From Actinomycetota bacterium (GTDB lineage: Bacteria; Actinomycetota; Acidimicrobiia; Acidimicrobiales; Ilumatobacteraceae), in assembly GCA_016700055.1 (NCBI GenBank), contig CP064997.1, forward strand, positions 2,604,001-2,668,000: a stretch of DNA of 64,000 bases, written 5' to 3'. Below, in pieces: positions 8,615 through 16,462 of the stretch (position 1 is the first letter of the stretch; every line of letters begins with the position of its first letter). The translations under genes and the position numbers were made by a program. A model generated the notes under the pieces. It had not been told where the DNA came from, did no database searches, and saw only the letters and a program-made list of their open reading frames with translations.

Positions 8615-9090
8615 CGGAGAGCCTTTCGGAGGTTGAGGCGGGCGCGGACGAGGTGGCGGCGAACGGTCCCGGGAGACACGCCGAGCACGGTGGCGATCTC
8701 CCGCTCGGGCATGTCCTCCCAGTAGGCGAAGTACACGACGGCGCGCTGCTGCACGCTGAGGCCCGCCACGGCACGTCGCACGTCGAGGAACGTGTCCGGG
8801 CCGGCCGTGGCCGCCGGCCCGACGGCGGAGAGGTCGCGGGCCCAACGGCGGCTGCGGGTTCGCCGCAGATCGTTGGCGTGGTTCGCCACGGCGCGGAACA
8901 GGTAGGCGCGCGGTCTCGTCACCCGACCGGTGGTGACGGCCCCGTAGCTGCGCAGGAACGCTTCGACGACGATGTCGTGAGCGTCGGCAGGCCCGACCAG
9001 CACGGTCGCGAAGCCCACCAGCTCAGCTGCGTGGGCCCGCCACAGCTCGTCCATGGTGGGCGCGGTCGTCGGTTCGTCGATCTCCAGCAT
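8611..9090 (-). CDS. ECF sigma-70 family RNA polymerase sigma factor
   Basis: 159-residue ECF sigma factor. Region 2 covers roughly residues 15-80 (ELVGFATVLVGPADAHDIVVE, then RPRAYLFRAVANHANDLRR). Region 4 covers residues 105-158 (LSVQQRAVVYFAYWEDMPE with the HTH IATVLGVSPGTVRRHL). It would direct RNA polymerase to a small regulon, possibly its own operon. It overlaps the following membrane protein gene by 4 nt, the usual sigma/partner arrangement. Family members respond to envelope or oxidative cues; the cue here is unknown. Confidence 0.9.
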   Translation of the reverse strand: MLEIDEPTTAPTMDELWRAHAAELVGFATVLVGPADAHDIVVEAFLRSYGAVTTGRVTRPRAYLFRAVANHANDLRRTRSRRWARDLSAVGPAATAGPDTFLDVRRAVAGLSVQQRAVVYFAYWEDMPEREIATVLGVSPGTVRRHLVRARLNLRKALR

Positions 9091-9152
9091 TCAACTGTGA
9101 GACGCCGCCCCACCCCGCCACGCGTGACACCCAGTTGCTCGCCAACCTCGCG

Positions 9153-9199
9153 TTCTCGGTCGGATGAGTCGCGCTATGTGTCACAAATCCGACCGAGAA
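9153..9199. repeat. dispersed inverted repeat, family 2, copy 2
   Basis: Same 13-bp arms as the copy at 7309-7355 (9153-9165 and 9187-9199), with a 21-nt loop containing GTCGCGCTATGTGTCAC. Flanks are also shared (CTCGCG on the left, a run of G on the right), so the duplicated unit is about 60 bp. It overlaps the 3' end of the histidine kinase gene and lies 63 bp upstream of the sigma factor start, so it probably terminates the two-component operon. Confidence 0.8.
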
Positions 9200-10620
9200 C
9201 TTGGGGGGACCGGGAGGGTGAGGCGCACGGTGGTGCCGATGGTCGGCTCGCTGTCGATCGCGACGCTGCCGCCATGCGCGGACATCGTCGCATCGACGAT
9301 CGAGAGCCCGAGCCCGCTGCCGCCTCGATGGCGCGAGCGTGCCGGATCGGCACGGAAGAAGCGCTCCTTCACCCGGGAGGTGACCTCTACCGGCATGCCT
9401 GCGCCGCGGTCCTCCACCTCGAGCGTCACCGAAGCGTCGTCGCGACGGACCCGCAGGGTGATCGGCACCCCGGGGTCGGTGTGCACGAGCGCGTTGCCGA
9501 CGACGTTGGCGACCACCTGGCGCAGGCGATCCTCGTCCCCGTCGACCAGGGCCGGCTCGTCGCAGCCCTCGGCGGTGATCGGGCGGTCCGGATCGGAGGC
9601 GCGAGCGTCGGCGACGGCGTCACGCGCCACGACTGCGAGGTCCAGCTCGCGCAGTTCGAGTGGGCGCTGCTCGTCGAGCTTGGCGAGCGCGAGCATGTCC
9701 TCCACCAGGCGGCCCATGCGGGTGGCCTCCTGCTCGGTGCGGCGCATCGCGTCGTCGAGCGCGGTCCCCTCCCCGAGGCCGCCGCGGCGGTAGAGCTCGG
9801 CGTACCCACGGATGGTGGTCACCGGCGTGCGCAGCTCGTGCGACGCGTCGGCCACGAAGCGGCGCAGCCGATCCTCCGACGCCGCGCGGGCGTCGAGTGC
9901 CTGTTCGATCTGGCCGAGCATCCGGTTGAGGGCGACGGCGAGGTCGCCGGACTCGGTCCCTGGCGCCGTCTCCGGGACGCGCACGGCGAGGTCACCGTCG
10001 GCGATCCGGGTGGCGGTCTGCGTCATCTCCTTCACCGGACGGATGCCGAGGTGCACCACCCACCAGCCGACGAGCCCCAGCGCGGCGAGGATGCCGAGCG
10101 AGCCGATCACCTCGAACCACACGAGCCGGGAGATCGTCGCTTGGACGTCGTCGATCGGCAGGGCGGTGATCGCGGTGAACTCGCCGACGCGCTCCGCGAG
10201 CACCCGGTACGTGACGGCGCCGTCGACCGACTCGGTGGTGAACGAGCGGCTCCCGGTGGTCGGCAGATCGCTCGGCTCGAAGTCGGGTGCCGCGTACTCC
10301 TCGTCGCCGAGGTTGGGCACGAACAAGGTGGTCAGCACCCCGTCGGCGTCGACGAAGCCCTGGTAGGCGTCGCTCTGGCGCTCCGGTCCGCCGTCGGGTG
10401 GGGGCAGCTGCACCTCGCCCTCGGGCGTCTCCGGGAAGCGCCCGAAGTCGCCGTCGCGCCCGCCGGGGGAGAACGCCGCCAGCCTGGCATCCACCTGGTC
10501 GATCAGCTGCTGCCGGGTGGTGACGGTGATGAACACCGACACGACGACGAGCACGACCGCGACGAACAGCATTCCCGCGACGAGCCGCGCCCGCAGCGAC
10601 ATCGTCGACCGGGTGCTCAT
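9181..10620 (-). CDS. sensor histidine kinase
   Basis: 479-residue membrane kinase. It has a TM helix near residues 8-32, an extracytoplasmic sensor to about residue 165, a second TM, a HAMP linker (HLGIRPVKEMTQTATRIADG), and a DHp domain with the phosphoacceptor H261 in DASHELRTP. The HATPase domain has the N-box VANVVGNALVH and the G-box GSGLGLSIVDA. It pairs with the OmpR-type regulator just upstream (4-nt ATGA overlap). The sensor has an acidic, Gly-rich surface, but no ligand is predictable. Its final residues SSRSDL and stop come from repeat family 2. Confidence 0.93.
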   Translation of the reverse strand: MSTRSTMSLRARLVAGMLFVAVVLVVVSVFITVTTRQQLIDQVDARLAAFSPGGRDGDFGRFPETPEGEVQLPPPDGGPERQSDAYQGFVDADGVLTTLFVPNLGDEEYAAPDFEPSDLPTTGSRSFTTESVDGAVTYRVLAERVGEFTAITALPIDDVQATISRLVWFEVIGSLGILAALGLVGWWVVHLGIRPVKEMTQTATRIADGDLAVRVPETAPGTESGDLAVALNRMLGQIEQALDARAASEDRLRRFVADASHELRTPVTTIRGYAELYRRGGLGEGTALDDAMRRTEQEATRMGRLVEDMLALAKLDEQRPLELRELDLAVVARDAVADARASDPDRPITAEGCDEPALVDGDEDRLRQVVANVVGNALVHTDPGVPITLRVRRDDASVTLEVEDRGAGMPVEVTSRVKERFFRADPARSRHRGGSGLGLSIVDATMSAHGGSVAIDSEPTIGTTVRLTLPVPPSSRSDL

Positions 10621-11300
10621 TGCACACGCAACGTGTAGCCGATGCCGCGGATCGTGTGGATGAGCTTGGGGTCGCGGTGGTCGATCTTCTTGCGCAGGTA
10701 GCCGATGTACGTCTCGACCACCCCGCCGTCGCCGCCGAAGTCGTACTTCCAGACGTGGTCGAGGATCTGCGTCTTCGACAGCACGCGCCCCTGGTTGACG
10801 AGCAGGTAGCGGAGCAGCTGGTACTCGGTGGGGGAGAGCGAGACGTCGACCCCGGCACGTTGGACACGGTGCGCGTCGTCGTCCATGCGCAGATCCGCGC
10901 ACTCGTGGACCGTGGACGAGCCGGCGGCATCGCCCGTGCGGCGCAGCACCGCTTCGGCACGAGCGACGAGCTCGTCGAGGCTGAACGGCTTCTGCAGGTA
11001 GTCGTCGCCGCCGAGCGTCAGGCCGCGGACCTTGTCCTCGGTGGCATCGCGTGCCGTGAGGAACAGCACCGGCGTGCGGTCACCCGCGGTGCGCAACCGG
11101 CGGCACACCTCGAAACCGTCGATGTCGGGCATCATCACGTCGAGCAGCACGAGGTCAGGGTGCTCGCGATCGATCAGGTCGAGGGCTTGACGGCCGTTCT
11201 CGGCCGTCGTGACGCGGAAGCCGTGGTGCTGGAGCGCGGCGGCGAGCATCGAACGGAGGTTGTCCTCGTCGTCCACGATCATGAGGTGCTGTCCGGACAT
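10617..11300 (-). CDS. OmpR/PhoB-family response regulator
   Basis: 227-residue two-domain regulator. The receiver has the acidic pocket D10-D11, the phospho-Asp D54 (LVLLDVMMPD) and the conserved Lys of LQKPFS. The C-terminal winged helix includes LSPTEYQLLRYLL, ILDHVWKYDFGG and the terminal RGIGYTLRV. It forms an operon with the kinase downstream and is divergently arranged with the DUF2271/PepSY genes at 11.4-12.9 kb, which are natural candidate targets. The start at 11300 gives the normal family length. Confidence 0.95.
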   Translation of the reverse strand: MSGQHLMIVDDEDNLRSMLAAALQHHGFRVTTAENGRQALDLIDREHPDLVLLDVMMPDIDGFEVCRRLRTAGDRTPVLFLTARDATEDKVRGLTLGGDDYLQKPFSLDELVARAEAVLRRTGDAAGSSTVHECADLRMDDDAHRVQRAGVDVSLSPTEYQLLRYLLVNQGRVLSKTQILDHVWKYDFGGDGGVVETYIGYLRKKIDHRDPKLIHTIRGIGYTLRVQ

Positions 11301-11441
11301 GTGACGAGCATCGCGCGTCCACCTGGGAGTTGGCTGAGAACCCGCCGGGAGGATGCGTAGCCCTCGGCAGTGCGATCGACGAAGCCGTAGATGCTGCGCG
11401 GATGCTCGGCGAGCCCTCAGCTGACTCTCAGGAACGTTTCG

Positions 11442-11447
11442 TACGTT
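11442..11447 (+). promoter_or_regulatory. candidate -10 box for the DUF2271 gene
   Basis: TACGTT lies 6 nt before the ATG at 11454, with no Shine-Dalgarno between, which fits a leaderless start. The divergent response-regulator gene begins about 140 bp away, so a binding site for that regulator could lie in this gap. I could not pick out a convincing direct repeat. Confidence 0.35.
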
Positions 11448-11453
11448 GCCGCC

Positions 11454-12167
11454 ATGTTCCCCACCAAGTACTCAGGATTCCGCTACCTGCGCCTGGCCCG
11501 GCGGACGCAGTTGGCCAGGCTCGCCGCTGCCGGCGCGATCGTGCTGCTGCCCGTTGCCTGCGGCAACGGTGAGGCTGACGTCTTCGACTCGGCATCTGCG
11601 TCGACGACGTCGCCGGACGCCGCGGCGACGACCACCACCGCCGACACCGCCGCGACCACCACCGCGGACACCACCGCGGAAACGACCACTATTGCCGCCG
11701 CTACCCCCGAAACCGCGGTACCTGCCACCGTCGAGATGGTCGTCGAGTTCACCTACTCGGCCACGTCTTCTGCCGAACGGGTTCGCAACCCCTACATCGC
11801 CGTGTGGGTCGAGGACACCGAGGGCAACCTCGTCGACACGATCAGCGTGTGGTTCAAACAGTCCGGCGAAGGGACGAAGTGGTTGGACGACCTGCGTAGC
11901 TGGTACTCGGCGACCGGCGGCAACGTCGACGCCGCCACCTCTGGTGCCACCCGCAGCGCCGGGACCTACGCCGTCGTCTGGGACGGCACGGATGCCGACG
12001 GCAGCTCCGTCGCCCCTGGCGAGTACGTCTTGTTCGTCGAGGCAGCCCGAGAGCACGGTCCGTACTCGATCACCAGCACGTCGATCACTCTCGGCAGCGA
12101 CGCCTTCAGCGTGACGCTCGCCGACGAGGGCGAGCTGAGCAGTCTGACCGCGACCTTGACGGTCTGA
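11454..12167 (+). CDS. DUF2271-domain lipoprotein
   Basis: 237 residues with a long basic N-region, a hydrophobic segment and the lipobox-like LPVAC around residues 33-38. A Thr/Ala-rich linker rich in TTTAD follows (residues 50-88). The C-terminal domain matches DUF2271 (VEFTYSAT, NPYIAVWVEDTEGNLVDT, GTYAVVWDGTDADGSSVAPGEY). DUF2271 proteins are exported and are usually found beside PepSY and ApbE proteins, as here, pointing to flavin-linked envelope redox chemistry. It is followed 30 bp later by the PepSY gene. Confidence 0.8.
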   Translation: MFPTKYSGFRYLRLARRTQLARLAAAGAIVLLPVACGNGEADVFDSASASTTSPDAAATTTTADTAATTTADTTAETTTIAAATPETAVPATVEMVVEFTYSATSSAERVRNPYIAVWVEDTEGNLVDTISVWFKQSGEGTKWLDDLRSWYSATGGNVDAATSGATRSAGTYAVVWDGTDADGSSVAPGEYVLFVEAAREHGPYSITSTSITLGSDAFSVTLADEGELSSLTATLTV

Positions 12168-12197
12168 GTCCAGTTCTGGAGCATCAGGAGCACAATC

Positions 12198-12890
12198 ATG
12201 AGCATCACCGAGATTCGCGAGATTCCCGACGTCGTCGACCCGTTCCCCGTAGACGGTGAACCGCCGGCGACCGCCACCCGCAAGTCCCTCACCGACAACG
12301 GTCAGCGCAAACGCGGCCTGCATCGCTGGGCCCGCGTGCTCCACGTCTACAGCAGCATGATCGCTCTCGTGATCGTGCTCTTCTTCGGTGTGTCCGGGAT
12401 CACGCTGAACCACCCGACGTGGACGTTCGGCGATCAGGTGGAGCTCACCACCGAGTCAGGCATCTTGCCGGTAGCCACCACGATGGAGGACGGCAGCGTC
12501 GACTTCCTGACGATCTCGGAGTACGTGCGCGAGGAGTTCGGCGTCACCGGAAGCGTCAACTCGTTCGATCTCACGAACGGTGAGGGTTCGATCGCGTACA
12601 AGAACCCGGGCTACTCCGCCGATCTGTTCTTCGACGTCGAAACCGGCGAGTTCGAGTTGACGATCGAGCAACAGGGTTGGGTGGCCGTGATGAACGACCT
12701 GCACAAGGGCCGCGATACGGGCACGGCTTGGAAGTGGGTGATCGACATCTCGGCCGGCTTCTTGGTGGTCATCTCCTTGACCGGATTGGTGATGCAGCTC
12801 TTCCTCCGCAAGCGTCGCCGCTCGGCTCTGATCAGCGCTGCAGTGGGCGCCGTGGTGGTCGTCGGGCTGGTCGCCTACACGCTGACTTAG
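12198..12890 (+). CDS. PepSY-associated transmembrane protein
   Basis: 230 residues. A cytoplasmic tail leads to RWARVLHVYSSM and TM1 (IALVIVLFFGVSGITLNHP). An extracytoplasmic PepSY-like domain spans about residues 80-165, then come TM2 (WVIDISAGFLVVISLTGLVM), a basic loop RKRRR and TM3. This is the PepSY-TM architecture found in flavin- or haem-dependent reductases of the cytoplasmic membrane. The His in LHVYSS, the His of TLNHP and the His in NDLHKG are candidate cofactor ligands. It follows the DUF2271 gene co-directionally and converges on apbE. Confidence 0.85.
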   Translation: MSITEIREIPDVVDPFPVDGEPPATATRKSLTDNGQRKRGLHRWARVLHVYSSMIALVIVLFFGVSGITLNHPTWTFGDQVELTTESGILPVATTMEDGSVDFLTISEYVREEFGVTGSVNSFDLTNGEGSIAYKNPGYSADLFFDVETGEFELTIEQQGWVAVMNDLHKGRDTGTAWKWVIDISAGFLVVISLTGLVMQLFLRKRRRSALISAAVGAVVVVGLVAYTLT

Positions 12891-12903
12891 CCCGATCTTC
12901 GTC

Positions 12904-13827
12904 TCACGCCCGCGACTCGAGCTGCCGCCAACGTTCGTTGGCGGTCAGCTCGCCGGCGGTGCCGATCACCAGGCACGCCGCACCGAATCCGGCTGCGTAC
13001 TCCACCGCCGCGGCGGGTGCCATCAGCCCGGCGACCGTGGCGAGCACGTCGGCGGTGGCGGCGTCCCCGGCGACGACACTGATCGAGGCGAGATCGTCGA
13101 CGGTGCGCCCGGTACGAGGGTCGATCACGTGGGCGTACCAACGCCCGGCGATCCGGAACCCGCGACGAGCCCGCCCGCTGGTGGCCAGGCCGGCGTTGGC
13201 GAGGGCGATCGTCGCGATCGGCGGTTCGTTGTCGTACGGGCGCAACGGGTGCTCGATGCCGACCGGGACCGGCTGGTCACCACGATGCCGCAGGTCGCCG
13301 CCGGCATTGACCAGCAACTCGACGGTCTCTGCCTCGGCGACGCACCTCTCGACCGCGCGGTCGACGATCCAGCCCTTGACGAACGCGTTGAGGTTCAGCC
13401 CCGTGCCGTCACCCAGCAGTCGTGGGATGCCGTCGTCGTCGACACGGTAGAGCGGGTCGGCGATCGCCCGGGCGGCGGCGTCGAGCGCGTGCGCGGAGGG
13501 CGGCTCACCGCGCGCCTCGGCCTCGCGCCACAGCGCGGTCACCCTTCCCGATGCGGTGTTGAACGCTCCGGCCGAGCGCTGCTGCCACTCGAGCGCGAGC
13601 TGCATCGCGCGGCAGAAGTCGAGGCTCGGCTCGGCCAGTTCCCCACGCTTCCAACGTTCGAGCTCGCTCGACGCGTCGAAGGCGCTGAAGACCTTCTCCA
13701 GCCTGGCGATCTCGGCGACGATCAGCTCGTCGAGCCGCGCCGCTGATGCGGGGTCCGTGGCCGAGCCGATGCGCACCTCGACCAGCGTGCCGAGCAGCGG
13801 ATGGTGCCGGAAGACGTGCTCGAGCAT
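12904..13827 (-). CDS. apbE: FAD:protein FMN transferase (ApbE family)
   Basis: 307-residue ApbE family protein, which covalently attaches FMN to Ser/Thr of exported redox proteins using FAD and Mg. Recognisable pieces are HPLLGTLVEVR at the N-terminus, AFNTASGRVT, LNLNAFVKGWIVDRA, VNAGGDLRHRG and the C-terminal HVIDPRTGR. The start is ATG 13827, preceded by GGGGGA at 3-8 nt. It is divergent from the imelysin gene, sharing a 58-bp control region that holds a palindrome, and converges with the PepSY gene. Likely substrates are flavoproteins of the adjacent PepSY/DUF2271 system (inference). Confidence 0.9.
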   Translation of the reverse strand: MLEHVFRHHPLLGTLVEVRIGSATDPASAARLDELIVAEIARLEKVFSAFDASSELERWKRGELAEPSLDFCRAMQLALEWQQRSAGAFNTASGRVTALWREAEARGEPPSAHALDAAARAIADPLYRVDDDGIPRLLGDGTGLNLNAFVKGWIVDRAVERCVAEAETVELLVNAGGDLRHRGDQPVPVGIEHPLRPYDNEPPIATIALANAGLATSGRARRGFRIAGRWYAHVIDPRTGRTVDDLASISVVAGDAATADVLATVAGLMAPAAAVEYAAGFGAACLVIGTAGELTANERWRQLESRA

Positions 13828-13857
13828 GTCCCCCCAGGATAGCCCGATTGGCAGATA

Positions 13858-13877
13858 TGTAAGGCATCCCTTACACT
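13858..13877. promoter_or_regulatory. palindromic operator overlapping a -10 box, apbE-imelysin divergent region
   Basis: TGTAAGG-CATC-CCTTACA (13858-13875) is a 7-bp inverted repeat with a 4-nt centre. TACACT at 13872-13877 is a candidate -10 box 8 nt before the imelysin ATG and overlaps the right arm, so a bound regulator would block it. The half-sites resemble metal-repressor (DtxR/IdeR) halves, but the spacing is shorter than the classical 19-bp box. Confidence 0.5.
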
Positions 13878-13885
13878 CGCCGTTC

Positions 13886-15073
13886 ATGATGCATGGCAAG
13901 CGTGGCAGGCGGGTCGGTGGGTTCCTGGCGGTGGCGTCGGTGGCGATGGTGGCCGCTTGCGGTGGCGACGACGGCGGCGGAGCCGGTGGCAGTCGCGACG
14001 AGGTCGTGGCCGACGCCGTGGAGGCGTACGCGACGGGCGTGCATGCTGCGTACTCGGCGAGCGCCGCGTCGGCGACGGCGATGGACGCGTCGATCGACGC
14101 CTTCTTGGCCGCTCCGACCGACGACACCCTCGCCGCCGCGAGGCAAGCGTGGCTGGATGCTCGCGACGACTACGGGTTGACCGAGGCGTTCCGCTTCTAC
14201 AGCGGCCCGATCGACGACGAGGAGACCGGCCCGGAGGGGCTGATCAACGCCTGGCCGATGGACGAGGCGTACGTCGACTACGTCGAGGGGAGCCCCGAGG
14301 CAGGCATCGTCAACGATCCGGCGACCTATCCGACGATCGACGCCGCGCTGCTCACCGAGCTGAACGAGGCAGGTGGGGAGACGAACATCTCCACCGGCTG
14401 GCATGCGATCGAGTTCCTGCTGTGGGGCCAGGACCTGTCCGCCGACGGCCCCGGCGAACGACCGGCGTCCGACTACACCGATGCGGCGAACGCCGATCGT
14501 CGTGGCACGTACCTGGGCGTGGCGTCGGATCTGCTGCTGTCCCATCTGAACGGCCTCGTCGTCGCGTGGGCGCCCGACACCGACGACAACTACCGCGCCG
14601 AGTTCCTGGCGCTCGACCCCGACGAGGCGATGACCAAGATCATCACCGGCATCGGCGAGCTGAGCCGTGGCGAGCTGGCCGGTGAGCGGATGAACGTCGC
14701 CTACTCGGAGCGTTCCCAAGAAGACGAGCACTCCTGCTTCTCCGACAACACCACCGCCGACCTGGTGGCCAACGCGAAGGGGATCGAGATGGTGCTCACC
14801 GGCGAGTACCCGGGAGCGACCGGACCAGGTGTGCTCGACGCGATCGCGGCGGTCGACGAGGACATCGCCGAGCAGCTCCGGGCCGAGGTGGCCGCGAGCG
14901 TCGCTGCGGTCTCGGCGGTCCCGGCGCCGTTCGATCAGCACCTGAGCGAGGGCGTGCCCGACAGCGACCCCGGCCGGGCCAGCATCTTGAGCGGGATCCA
15001 AGCGCTCGAAGCCCAGACGCCGACGATCGTGGCCGGCGCAGAGGCGCTCGGCCTGCAGATCAACGTCTCCTGA
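13886..15073 (+). CDS. imelysin-family (IrpA-like) lipoprotein
   Basis: 395 residues with signal peptide and lipobox VAACGG (Cys near residue 30), then a helical imelysin domain. The family motif GxHxxE is present as G171-W-H173-A-I-E176 (GWHAIEFLLWGQD). Imelysin/IrpA/EfeO-like proteins are exported and tied to iron acquisition; the motif probably binds metal. It is the first of four tightly spaced genes (imelysin, di-haem oxidoreductase, imelysin-like, HTTM), a combination that recurs in other phyla. No Shine-Dalgarno precedes the ATG, so leaderless translation from the TACACT promoter is likely. Confidence 0.88.
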   Translation: MMHGKRGRRVGGFLAVASVAMVAACGGDDGGGAGGSRDEVVADAVEAYATGVHAAYSASAASATAMDASIDAFLAAPTDDTLAAARQAWLDARDDYGLTEAFRFYSGPIDDEETGPEGLINAWPMDEAYVDYVEGSPEAGIVNDPATYPTIDAALLTELNEAGGETNISTGWHAIEFLLWGQDLSADGPGERPASDYTDAANADRRGTYLGVASDLLLSHLNGLVVAWAPDTDDNYRAEFLALDPDEAMTKIITGIGELSRGELAGERMNVAYSERSQEDEHSCFSDNTTADLVANAKGIEMVLTGEYPGATGPGVLDAIAAVDEDIAEQLRAEVAASVAAVSAVPAPFDQHLSEGVPDSDPGRASILSGIQALEAQTPTIVAGAEALGLQINVS

Positions 15074-15085
15074 GCGGAGCACCCC

Positions 15086-16462
15086 CTGTACACACGCCAT
15101 CTGTTCGTCGTCGGCTTGCTCGTCGTCGCCGCTTCGTGTGGCGGCGACGAGCAGTCGACCGTCTTCGCCGAGGAGCTCGGCGGGGAGACGACGAGAGAGG
15201 TCGCCGGCCCGAACGCGTTCTCGTTTCCGGCCCCGACGCTGACCGACGAGGAGCGGCACGCGTTCGAGATCGGCGACAGCTTCTTCACCCAGAACTGGGT
15301 GATCGCGCCGGCGTCGACCGACGCCCGTGACGGTCTCGGCCCGATCTTCAACGCCCAGGCGTGCGCGTCGTGTCACCTGCGCGACGGCCGCGGCATCCCG
15401 GCGTCGACGGGCGACGGGGGGCTCGGCTTGATCATCAGGCTGTCCGTGCCCGGCGAGTCCGCTACCGGTGGTCCGCTCGGTCACCCGGTGTACGGCGACC
15501 AGCTCCAGGACCGCTCGATCCTCGGCGTGCCCGCGGAAGCGGAGCTGGTGATCAGCTACACCGAGCAACCAGGGACGTTCGCGGACGGCACGCCGTACTC
15601 GCTGCGCGTCCCCACCTACCACCTGGTCGCGCCGGCGCACGGGGAGCTGCCCGACGACTTGATGATCTCGCCGCGCCTGGCTCCGCAGGTGATCGGCATG
15701 GGGCTGCTCGAAGGAATCCCCGAGGACGACCTGCTCGCGGCCGCCGATCCCGACGACGACGACGGCGACGGCATCTCCGGGCGACCGAACCGGGTCTGGA
15801 ACCCGGCCAGCGAACAGATCGAGCTCGGCCGTTTCGGGTGGAAGGCGAACGCGCCGACCGTGCAGGCGCAGGCCGCGGCAGCGTTCAACGGCGACATCGG
15901 GATCACCTCCTCGCTCTCACCCGGGCAGGCATGCACCGAGGCGCAGGCGGAGTGCGGGCAGGCGCCCGATGGCGGCGAGCCCGAGGTCACCGACGAACGG
16001 CTGGCGAACGTCACCTTCTACTCGCGCACCCTCGGCGTACCGGCGATGCGCAACGTCGACGAGCCCGGCGTCGGGCGCGGCGCCGAGGCGTTCGCAGAGC
16101 TCGGCTGCTCGTCGTGCCACACGCCCGCGCACACGACCGGCTCCGACGCCGTCGCCGCGTTGAGCGAGCAGCAGATCTTCCCGTACACCGACCTGCTGCT
16201 CCACGATATGGGGCCCGACCTCGCCGACGACCGTCCCGACTTCGCGGCCAGCGGATCCGAGTGGCGGACCCCGCCGCTGTGGGGGATCGGGCTGATCGAA
16301 GTCGTCAACGGCGAGCGCTTCTTGCTGCACGACGGCCGCGCCCGCAGCCTCGAAGAAGCGATCCTCTGGCACGGTGGCGAGGCCACGAGTGCACGCGAGG
16401 CGTTCCGCACCGCGCCGGCCGACGTGCGCGCCGACCTGCTCGAGTTCCTGGAGTCACTGTGA
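15086..16462 (+). CDS. di-haem oxidoreductase (DHOR / thiol-oxidoreductase-like) lipoprotein, probable CTG start
   Basis: About 458 residues. Two haem c motifs are seen, CASCH (C93) and CSSCH (C341), with the surrounding GLGPIFNAQACASCHLRDGRG-type sequence and a Ca-binding-like DPDDDDGDGISG stretch. It belongs to the di-haem peroxidase-like DHOR family found with imelysins. The usual alternative start, TTG 15116, leaves only about 8 residues before the lipobox AASC. A CTG at 15086 preceded by GGAG (6-nt spacing) gives a complete signal, LYTRHLFVVGLLVVAASC. I favour this CTG start; a sequencing error is possible. It begins 12 nt after the imelysin stop. Confidence 0.8.
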   Translation: MYTRHLFVVGLLVVAASCGGDEQSTVFAEELGGETTREVAGPNAFSFPAPTLTDEERHAFEIGDSFFTQNWVIAPASTDARDGLGPIFNAQACASCHLRDGRGIPASTGDGGLGLIIRLSVPGESATGGPLGHPVYGDQLQDRSILGVPAEAELVISYTEQPGTFADGTPYSLRVPTYHLVAPAHGELPDDLMISPRLAPQVIGMGLLEGIPEDDLLAAADPDDDDGDGISGRPNRVWNPASEQIELGRFGWKANAPTVQAQAAAAFNGDIGITSSLSPGQACTEAQAECGQAPDGGEPEVTDERLANVTFYSRTLGVPAMRNVDEPGVGRGAEAFAELGCSSCHTPAHTTGSDAVAALSEQQIFPYTDLLLHDMGPDLADDRPDFAASGSEWRTPPLWGIGLIEVVNGERFLLHDGRARSLEEAILWHGGEATSAREAFRTAPADVRADLLEFLESL

